A DNA stretch of 54,588 nt. It comes from Bacteroidaceae bacterium (GTDB lineage Bacteria; Bacteroidota; Bacteroidia; Bacteroidales; Bacteroidaceae). Shown in pieces: positions 1 to 6,528 of the stretch. Numbering within the stretch: position 1 is the stretch's first letter; each line of letters opens with the position of its first letter. The notes beneath the pieces are model-generated. The model saw only the letters and a program-made list of their open reading frames with translations. It was not told the origin of the DNA and made no database searches. The stretch spans positions 1 through 54,588 of the forward strand of contig JAFWXX010000039.1 of NCBI GenBank assembly GCA_017522915.1, written 5' to 3'. Made by a program: the position numbers and the translations under genes.

Positions 1-103
1 CGAAGCTTACTATATGGAACTTCTGCTGGGCGGTGACAGGCATCACCGCAAGGAGCAGAAATGCCGAAAAAAGAAGCAGGATATTGAATTTCATGTTTTT
101 CAT
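1..103 (-). CDS. Secreted protein, N-terminal fragment (cut by window edge)
   Basis: Only the first 34 codons are present; the gene runs off the left edge. They encode a typical Sec signal peptide: MKNMKF, then a hydrophobic stretch (ILLLFSAFLLLAVM) and a likely signal peptidase I site after VTA (VTA/QQKFH). The start could be the ATG at 103 or at 94, which differ by three residues. The mature start, QQKFHIVSF, resembles Bacteroidales secreted proteins that carry PEGA-like domains, but so little remains that no function is assigned. It lies downstream of rel on the same strand with a gap of about 100 bp. Confidence 0.6.
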   Translation of the reverse strand, partial: MKNMKFNILLLFSAFLLLAVMPVTAQQKFHIVSF

Positions 104-205
104 AGTATTTCTGAATATATAATACATCGGTTAAAGCAACAGAAACAGAAAAGTAACCCTGCAAATGCTTTTATGTTGCTTGAATCATTGTGCTCAATAC
201 GTTCT

Positions 206-2443
206 TTATCCTATTCGGGCTATTGTCTTTATGTTCTTTATCTTCTTGAGGTTCTCGCAGATATTGCTTACATCCTCAACATCGTGTACGTTAATCCAGA
301 ATGTGCCTTCGAAGATGCCGTCGTTGCTCTCTATGTTCATCTTCTGGATGTTGGCGTTCAGCTGCTGGTATATTATGGAGGTTATCTCATGCAGGACTCC
401 CATGTCGTCAATGCCTTTTATCATAATGGGAACAACGAAGTAGAGCTGCTTGTGCATCTCCCATTTGGCTGCAAGGATTCTGTCGCCATGACTGCTCTTG
501 ATAGTGTCGGCAACAGGGCAATTCCTCTTATGTATGACGATGTGCTTCTCGTCGTCATAATAGCCCAATATGTCATCGCCGGGAATAGGGTGACAGCAGT
601 CTGCGATAATATAGCTGCTCTTCAGGTTCTCGTCAGTCAGGTTTATAGGCTTCTTGCGGTCTATGTTCTCGTGCTGAGTGACACTGTTGCTCTCATCTTT
701 CTTCTTGTCGCGGTTGAAAGAGAAAAGAGACTGGAAACTGAACTTCTTGTTTCCAAGCAAGGCATCCTTGTCGTCATTGCCAAGGACTATAGAGCCTTTT
801 CCTATGGCTAACATCAGTTCCTCACGGTCGTTCAGCTTGTGCAGCTTCCATATCTTTTCTACATTGCCCATGTAGTTGCCGAGCCCTTCCTGTTCCAGGA
901 ACTGGGATAGTTTGCTCTCTCCTTCGTTCTGCAACAGACGTTGCTGGCGTCTTAAGGCTGCCTGTATCTTGCTGCGTGCCTTTGCTGTGGTTACGAACGA
1001 GAGCCACTTCTCCTCTACACGCGGCGCATTGGAGGTGAGAATCTCTACCTGGTCTCCGCTCTGCAGCTGATGGTTTATAGGAACAAGCTTGTGGTTTACT
1101 TTGGCACCTATGCAGTGATTGCCCAGGAATGTGTGTATGCTGTATGCCAAATCCAGTGCCGTGCAGTTCTGCGGCATGGTCTTTATCTCTCCCTTTGGCG
1201 TAAAGACAAAAATCTCAGTTGCATAAAGGTTGAGCTTTATTGTGTCAAGAAAATCGAGGGCATTAGGCTGGGGGTCGTCGAGTATCTCCTTGATTGTGTG
1301 CAGCCAGTTGTCAAGCTGGTCGTCGTTGCTGCTTTCTCCCAAGCTCTTGTACTTCCAATGGGCTGCAATGCCTCGTTCTGCAACCTCGTTCATCTTCTCG
1401 CTTCTTATCTGTACCTCAATCCATTCGCCTCGCTGGCTCATGAATGTTGCATGCAGGGCCTTGTAGCCGTTTGTTCTGGGTTTGTTCACCCAATCGCGCA
1501 AACGGTCGGGGTGTGCGTTGTAGAGTTTCGTAAGAGCTATGTATATATTGAAGCACTCGTTGTTTTCGTCTTTTCCCTCGCGCGGCTCGAATATGATTCG
1601 TACAGCAAGTATGTCGTATATGTCCTCAAATGCAACATGCTTCTTCTGCATCTTGTTCCAGATGGAGTAGGGCGACTTGACACGTCCTGTTATATGGTAT
1701 TTGTACCCCATGGAATCGAGCTGCTCACAAATAGGGTGCGTGAACTCCCCGTAAAGGATGTCGCGCTCCTGGCTCGTCTTTTCGATTTTCTTTTCGATGC
1801 GTGCATACTCTTCGGGATGTTCATACTTGAAGCTGAGGTTTTCAAGTTCGGTCTTTATGCGGCTTAATCCAAGACGGTAGGCTATGGGGGCATATATATA
1901 TAATGTCTCGCCTGCAATCTTGTACTGCTTGTTGACCTGCATGAACTCAAGGGTGCGCATGTTGTGCAAGCGGTCGGCAATCTTTATAAGAATGACACGT
2001 ATGTCCTCGCTCATCGTGAGAAGCAGCTTCTTGAAGTTCTCGGCCTGTGCCGATGCATGTGCACCGAAGACGCCTCCGGCAATCTTCGTAAGTCCGTTTA
2101 CTATCTCTGCAATCTTCTCTCCGAAGAGGTTTCTTATATCTTCAACGGTGTAGTCCGTGTCTTCCACAACATCGTGCAGCAATGCGGCACATATCGAAGT
2201 GGAGCCAAGACCTATTTCCTTGCACACAATGCGTGCGACTTCGAGCGGGTGCATTATGTACGGTTCACCGCTGTGGCGTCTGACACCTTTGTGTGCCTGA
2301 CGTGCAAAGTTGAATGCTTTGGTTATGAGTTCAACTTTCTTGCGGTGCTGCGATGCCAGATAAATGTCCAGAAGCTCCTGGAATGCTGCATTTATCAAGG
2401 CATCTTCCTCTCTTGCCCTTGTCTCTTCGTCGCCGGTCATCAT
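206..2443 (-). CDS. rel: Bifunctional (p)ppGpp synthetase/hydrolase, RelA/SpoT family
   Basis: This cytosolic enzyme makes and degrades the stringent-response alarmone (p)ppGpp. Its 745 residues carry the full long-RSH layout. The HD hydrolase domain has H65 and the H90-D91 pair (HDVVED), so hydrolysis should be intact. The synthetase domain has the GRVKSPYSIWNKM substrate motif at 253-265 and NGYKALH near 325-331. A TGS domain starts near 409 and an ACT domain closes the protein from about 670. The loop before NGYKALH reads RLRD, closer to the RxKD of bifunctional Rel/SpoT enzymes than to the ExDD of synthesis-only RelA. It starts 3 bp after the transglycosylase stop, so it is probably co-transcribed with the parAB-DUF5683-mltD run. 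The start could also be the second Met. Confidence 0.95.
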   Translation of the reverse strand: MMTGDEETRAREEDALINAAFQELLDIYLASQHRKKVELITKAFNFARQAHKGVRRHSGEPYIMHPLEVARIVCKEIGLGSTSICAALLHDVVEDTDYTVEDIRNLFGEKIAEIVNGLTKIAGGVFGAHASAQAENFKKLLLTMSEDIRVILIKIADRLHNMRTLEFMQVNKQYKIAGETLYIYAPIAYRLGLSRIKTELENLSFKYEHPEEYARIEKKIEKTSQERDILYGEFTHPICEQLDSMGYKYHITGRVKSPYSIWNKMQKKHVAFEDIYDILAVRIIFEPREGKDENNECFNIYIALTKLYNAHPDRLRDWVNKPRTNGYKALHATFMSQRGEWIEVQIRSEKMNEVAERGIAAHWKYKSLGESSNDDQLDNWLHTIKEILDDPQPNALDFLDTIKLNLYATEIFVFTPKGEIKTMPQNCTALDLAYSIHTFLGNHCIGAKVNHKLVPINHQLQSGDQVEILTSNAPRVEEKWLSFVTTAKARSKIQAALRRQQRLLQNEGESKLSQFLEQEGLGNYMGNVEKIWKLHKLNDREELMLAIGKGSIVLGNDDKDALLGNKKFSFQSLFSFNRDKKKDESNSVTQHENIDRKKPINLTDENLKSSYIIADCCHPIPGDDILGYYDDEKHIVIHKRNCPVADTIKSSHGDRILAAKWEMHKQLYFVVPIMIKGIDDMGVLHEITSIIYQQLNANIQKMNIESNDGIFEGTFWINVHDVEDVSNICENLKKIKNIKTIARIG

Positions 2444-2446
2444 AGT

Positions 2447-3799
2447 TTACTTGTATATTTTAAGGTATCGTCCAGCTCTGATGTTGGTATTGCGTAGGTT
2501 GTTCCACCTCATCAACTGCTTGACAGTCACTCTGTATTTGCGTGCTATAGTACCGAGGCTCTCTCCCGACTTTATCTTATGACGCTTGAGCGAGCCGCGT
2601 CCGTCATCGTTGCTCTTGGCCTGCTTGAGCATTTTCTCGATATCGTCCTTGGGGAAGAACTCCTGCTCTCTATGCTTGTATATAGTATCCTCGTTCGCCA
2701 GAAACGACGTGATGACATCGTTGGGTAGCCTCAGCACATATTTCTCGTTTCCGCCGGGAATGATGTCCTTTACATATTGCGGATTAAGGGCGCGTATAGC
2801 CTCGATATCAGTACCGCATATCTCTTCTATCTGTTTGAAGTGCAGATTTTTGCTGATGTGTATGGTGTCGGTGGCTACCGGAATCTTCGGTTCCATAGGA
2901 CATATCCCATGCTCCTTATGGTATGTCATTATGTAGTTTGCAGCAATGAATGCCGGCAGGTATCCGCGTGTCTCGTACGGGAGCCAGTCATAAATTTCCC
3001 AGAAACTTGTCTTTCCGCCGGAACGTACAATAGCCTTCTTTACATTGCCTGGTCCGCAGTTGTATGCTGCTATGGCAAGCTCCCAGCTGTTGAAGAAATT
3101 ATACAGGTCACGCAAGTAGTGTGCAGCGGCCTTTGTCGATTTAATAGGGTCGTATCTCTCTTCGATGTAGTTGTTCGATTTCAGTCCATACAGCTTGCCG
3201 GTAGGGAAGATGAACTGCCACAAGCCTTTTGCACTTGCCGGAGAGACTGCCGTCGGGTTCAATGCCGATTCAATAATCGGCAAGTATCTCAATTCCTTAG
3301 GTATTCCCTGCTTGTCAATTTCTTCTTCTATTATAGGCATGTAGAACTCCGCCATGCCCAACAGGTATGAAACTGTTGTGCGGCTGCGTGTCACGTATCT
3401 GTCAATGCAAGCGCGTACCATACTGTTGTACGGCATCCTTATCACGCTCGGCATGCTCTGAAGACGCTCGGCGTATGTCGTGTCGCTGGTCTTGATTTCT
3501 CTCCAACCTTCGTTGTTACAGTCAAGTGCATTCAGCAGGTTACGTGCCTGCCATGTGCTGAGAAGGCTGTCGATGTTTGCCGACAATCCCAGAGGCATTT
3601 CGAATGACGATTTCCCCTCTCCCATACTCTCTGTATGTTGTACCGGGTCGTCGCTCTTCAGATCCTTGTCGGTTATTCCGCTGTCGTCTGTAAGCCTGTT
3701 AATGGTATCATTAGGGAGGGACATGCCATATATGCCGGCAAAGGCCTGCATTGTCATGGCAAATAACATTATGATTGCTGATGTTGTTGTCTTGTGCAT
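2447..3799 (-). CDS. mltD: Lytic transglycosylase with C-terminal LysM (MltD-like)
   Basis: This periplasmic or envelope enzyme cleaves the MurNAc-GlcNAc bond of peptidoglycan without water, forming 1,6-anhydroMurNAc ends. The 450-residue protein starts with a signal peptide (cleavage probably after MQAFA). The SLT domain lies around 150-280: the catalytic Glu is in LPIIESALNP, followed by SPASAKGLWQF and AAYNCGPGNV, all hallmark transglycosylase motifs. One LysM domain (HKIKSGESLGTIARKYRV) binds glycan at the C-terminus. It sits between the DUF5683 gene (15 bp away) and rel (3 bp away) in a tight run with parAB, an order that recurs in Bacteroidales and ties wall remodelling to chromosome segregation. 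Confidence 0.93.
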   Translation of the reverse strand: MHKTTTSAIIMLFAMTMQAFAGIYGMSLPNDTINRLTDDSGITDKDLKSDDPVQHTESMGEGKSSFEMPLGLSANIDSLLSTWQARNLLNALDCNNEGWREIKTSDTTYAERLQSMPSVIRMPYNSMVRACIDRYVTRSRTTVSYLLGMAEFYMPIIEEEIDKQGIPKELRYLPIIESALNPTAVSPASAKGLWQFIFPTGKLYGLKSNNYIEERYDPIKSTKAAAHYLRDLYNFFNSWELAIAAYNCGPGNVKKAIVRSGGKTSFWEIYDWLPYETRGYLPAFIAANYIMTYHKEHGICPMEPKIPVATDTIHISKNLHFKQIEEICGTDIEAIRALNPQYVKDIIPGGNEKYVLRLPNDVITSFLANEDTIYKHREQEFFPKDDIEKMLKQAKSNDDGRGSLKRHKIKSGESLGTIARKYRVTVKQLMRWNNLRNTNIRAGRYLKIYK

Positions 3800-3814
3800 G
3801 TTCCTTTGTTCTCT

Positions 3815-4582
3815 TTAGAATGCAATGTTGCAGTTCAGTCCGTAGTATCCTTCCTTGGGCGAGAAATTCCTGTTTTTGCCGTATTCGTTTCCGTAACCGT
3901 TCATTATACTTGGCTCAATGGTCATGTTTATATCTTCCGATATGTCGAAACTTGCAAGCTGGGCATCGACGTAGGCGTCTATCACCGAAAGGGCATAGAC
4001 TGCTATTGTCGCAAAAACGCTCAGGTCGCGCCAACGGCGGTATCTGTCCTTCCTTTTCTTGAATACCTCTTGAACATACTCCTTATTCGCTTCGAAGTCA
4101 TATCCTGGCCTGAAGAAATCCTTGTAGGAATCGCTGTTAGGGTCGTTGTCCATTATGTCGAGATATGCCTGACGGTAATCCTTGTACATCTGTGAATTCC
4201 AGTTATATGCATACAGACATCCCACAAAACCGCCATATACGATTGGCAGTTTCCAATACTTGCGGTTATATATCTGTCCGCCGCCGGGGATTGCTATTGC
4301 CAGCCAGAGAGCTTTTGTCGGGTTGGGCTTCCAGAGCTTGATTTTCTTATCTCCCAAAGCCTCATTGCTGCGTTTGAGTGCGGCCCTGCTGCTGTCCGGG
4401 TTCAGAACATCAGGCCCGTTCATATTCTTGTACAGGCTGTCGATAGCCAACGAGTCGGGCATGGCTTTGGCCAGCAATGCCGAATCCCTCTTGATTGCAG
4501 CATCGCTGTCTTGTGTCTGTGCTGTTGCCATAGTTGCATTCAGCATCATCATTGCGATTATGAAAACCAGTCTGTGTGTCAT
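3815..4582 (-). CDS. DUF5683 domain envelope protein
   Basis: This 255-residue protein has a signal peptide (cleavage after ATMATA, before QTQDS). The conserved DUF5683 core begins near residue 80 with KPNPTKALWLAIAIPGGGQ, followed by IYNRKYWKLPIVYGGFVGCL. The Pro-Gly-Gly-Gly-Gln turn between two hydrophobic stretches is the family signature. A second hydrophobic segment near 195-210 (DLSVFATIAVYALSVIDAYVDAQL) suggests membrane association. The family has no known biochemical activity. It is a fixed member of the parA-parB-DUF5683-mltD cluster of Bacteroidales, so a role in envelope growth or division is a reasonable guess from context only. Confidence 0.88.
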   Translation of the reverse strand: MTHRLVFIIAMMMLNATMATAQTQDSDAAIKRDSALLAKAMPDSLAIDSLYKNMNGPDVLNPDSSRAALKRSNEALGDKKIKLWKPNPTKALWLAIAIPGGGQIYNRKYWKLPIVYGGFVGCLYAYNWNSQMYKDYRQAYLDIMDNDPNSDSYKDFFRPGYDFEANKEYVQEVFKKRKDRYRRWRDLSVFATIAVYALSVIDAYVDAQLASFDISEDINMTIEPSIMNGYGNEYGKNRNFSPKEGYYGLNCNIAF

Positions 4583-4598
4583 TCGTTAATGCTTTGCT

Positions 4599-5486
4599 TT
4601 ATTGATGGTTAAGCTTGTCGAATATTGCTATTATACGTTCCAGCTCCTTTTCGTTCTTGAACTTTATGCTTATTTTTCCGCTTCCCTTTTCGGAGCATGT
4701 CAGCTGTACAGGTGTCTGGAAGAATTGTGTAAGGTGCTTCTTGAGCTGATGATATACGGCATCCTGCTTCTTTACGGCACTCTTGTTCTCCTTTACGGCA
4801 GGAGATGCGCCGCCTTCCTTGATGCCCCTTACAATCTCTTCGACTTCGCGTACCGAGTAGCTGTTCTTCTCTATTTCGTGGAAAATGTTTATCTGGTCGG
4901 CATGCGAGTCGAGCGAGAGCAGGGCTTTTGCATGTCCCATGTCAATCTTCTTCTCCTTAAGGGCTACCTGTATTGCAGCAGGCAGTTTAAGAAGGCGCAG
5001 GAAGTTGGCTATTGTTGCACGTCCTTTGCCGACACGTTTGCTCAGTTGCTCCTGCGAAAGGTTATGCTGCTCGATGAGCTGTTGGTATGCAAGTGCAATT
5101 TCCAATGGATTCAGGTCTTCGCGCTGAATGTTCTCCGTGAGTGCCATCTCCATGGTATTCTCGTCGTCGGCTTTGAGAATATATGCAGGGATTGTGCTTT
5201 TTCCGGCAAGCTGAGAAGCACGGAAACGTCTCTCGCCTGCGATAATCTGGTATGTGCCGTCATCCATCTTGCGCAGTGTGATAGGCTGTATCACACCAAG
5301 TTCCTTTATGGAGTCGGCCAGCTCCTGGAGAGCCTCTTCGTTGAAATCGCGGCGTGGCTGGTTGGGATTGGCGAGAATCTTGTCAATCTCAATTTCTCCT
5401 ATAGACGATGACCCGGATGTGCGTACAGCATCTGTGGATATGAGAGCATCAAGGCCTCGTCCTAATGTAAATTTCTGTTTTGCCAT
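4599..5486 (-). CDS. parB: Chromosome partitioning protein ParB
   Basis: ParB is the CTPase clamp that binds parS sites and spreads on DNA to build the segregation complex that ParA acts on. The 295-residue protein has the N-terminal ParB/Sulfiredoxin-type domain with NPNQPRRDF and the GERRFRA nucleotide-binding motif, a central helix-turn-helix (LSQEQLSKRVGKGRATI, near 135-160) for parS recognition, and a C-terminal dimerisation domain rich in lysine. Its ATG overlaps the parA stop by one base (TAATG), indicating translational coupling. No parS palindrome (core CACGTG with flanking GTT/AAC) was found in the window by eye. Confidence 0.96.
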   Translation of the reverse strand: MAKQKFTLGRGLDALISTDAVRTSGSSSIGEIEIDKILANPNQPRRDFNEEALQELADSIKELGVIQPITLRKMDDGTYQIIAGERRFRASQLAGKSTIPAYILKADDENTMEMALTENIQREDLNPLEIALAYQQLIEQHNLSQEQLSKRVGKGRATIANFLRLLKLPAAIQVALKEKKIDMGHAKALLSLDSHADQINIFHEIEKNSYSVREVEEIVRGIKEGGASPAVKENKSAVKKQDAVYHQLKKHLTQFFQTPVQLTCSEKGSGKISIKFKNEKELERIIAIFDKLNHQ

Positions 5487-6253
5487 TATCGGTTGTTTCT
5501 GTTTATTATTTCATCGGCAAGAGCCATGTAGTTCTTTGCTCCGGTCGATTCTGCATCGTACATTATTACCGGAATACCCATGCTGGGCGCCTCGCCTAAG
5601 CGGATGTTGCGCTGTATCACTGTATTGAACACCAGTTCGCGGAAGTGTTTCTTTACTTCGTTATATACCTGGTTGCTCAGTCTCAAGCGTGAATTGAACA
5701 TTGTCAGGAGAAAGCCTTCGATGTCCAGAGCCGGATTGAGGTTCGACTTTATTATCTTTATTGTGTTCAACAGCTTGCTTATGCCTTCAAGTGCAAAATA
5801 TTCGCACTGTACCGGTATTATGACCGAATCGGCCGCTGTCAGCGAGTTTACTGTAATCAGTCCCAATGACGGCGAGCAGTCGATGAGTATATAGTCGTAT
5901 TTTTCTCTTATAGGAGCCAAAGCCTCACGCATAATCTTCTCTCTGTTCGGCATGTCGAGCATCTCGATTTCTGCTCCCACAAGGTCTATGTGGGAGGGAA
6001 TGATGTCCAGTCCCTTCACACATGTGTGATGAATGCCCTCTTCCGGTGCCGCTTTGTTTATAAGACACTCATAAATAGAGCAATCTATCTCCCTTATATC
6101 AATTCCCAGGCCCGATGAGGCATTTGCCTGAGGGTCGGCATCAATTACAAGCACCTTCTTTTCGAAAGTTGCCAGTGATGCGGCAAGGTTTATAGCAGTG
6201 GTTGTCTTGCCGACACCGCCCTTCTGGTTGGCCAAAGCAATTATCTTTCCCAT
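5486..6253 (-). CDS. parA: Chromosome partitioning ATPase ParA/Soj
   Basis: This 255-residue ATPase drives origin segregation together with ParB. It has the deviant Walker A motif at the N-terminus (KGGVGKTTTAINLAASL), Walker A' (VLVIDADPQANASSGLG) and Walker B (YILIDCSPSLG). Its length and start fit chromosomal Soj proteins, which lack the N-terminal DNA-binding extension of plasmid type Ia ParA. It is the first gene of the minus-strand run parA-parB-DUF5683-mltD-rel. A Bacteroidota-type promoter (TTG-N19-TATCTTAG) lies about 45 bp upstream, and an 18-bp palindrome lies further up. Confidence 0.96.
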   Translation of the reverse strand: MGKIIALANQKGGVGKTTTAINLAASLATFEKKVLVIDADPQANASSGLGIDIREIDCSIYECLINKAAPEEGIHHTCVKGLDIIPSHIDLVGAEIEMLDMPNREKIMREALAPIREKYDYILIDCSPSLGLITVNSLTAADSVIIPVQCEYFALEGISKLLNTIKIIKSNLNPALDIEGFLLTMFNSRLRLSNQVYNEVKKHFRELVFNTVIQRNIRLGEAPSMGIPVIMYDAESTGAKNYMALADEIINRNNR

Positions 6254-6300
6254 TTTATCAATCTTTTAGCAGTATCCGGCCAAATGGTTCCTGCAAATGG

Positions 6301-6330
6301 CTAAGATACATATAATTATCGTATTTGCAA
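6301..6330 (-). promoter_or_regulatory. Putative parA operon promoter
   Basis: On the minus strand, TTG (6330-6328) is followed after 19 bp by TATCTTAG (6308-6301). This fits the Bacteroidota primary-sigma pattern (-33 TTG, spacer 19-21, -7 TAnnTTTG) with one mismatch in the -7 box. It would give a parA leader of about 40 nt. Confidence 0.5.
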
Positions 6331-6380
6331 TATTTTCTTTTGAAGATTGCACTCCGGTTTCCGTACAGGAAATGTGATGC

Positions 6381-6398
6381 CAATCTATAAATAGATTG
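6381..6398. repeat. Perfect 8-bp inverted repeat upstream of parA
   Basis: CAATCTAT and ATAGATTG are perfect inverted copies separated by AA. The site lies about 50 bp upstream of the putative parA -33 element. It has the form of a dimeric regulator operator, but it does not match the parS consensus, so the binding protein is unknown. Confidence 0.4.
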
Positions 6399-6477
6399 CA
6401 AAGTTAACAAATTTAGGCTATGTCTCTTAATGAAAAGCTATTTACTTATGAACAATCGGTTAATAAATCATAACAAA

Positions 6478-6506
6478 GGAGCACCCGATGATTCCTCGGA
6501 TGCTCC
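6478..6506 (-). terminator. Terminator after the GH84 gene
   Basis: A hairpin (GGAGCATCCGA paired with TCGGGTGCTCC, one wobble) begins about 22 bp beyond the GH84 stop on the minus strand and is followed by a T-rich stretch. It separates the GH84 transcript from the downstream parA promoter region. Confidence 0.65.
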
Positions 6507-6528
6507 TTCGCTGTATTGATATTTTCTT

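Noticed and set aside
14..2582. Plus-strand open frames of up to 265 codons opposite rel and the transglycosylase gene
   Set aside because: They are antisense shadows of well-supported minus-strand genes, with no domain or conserved motif of their own.
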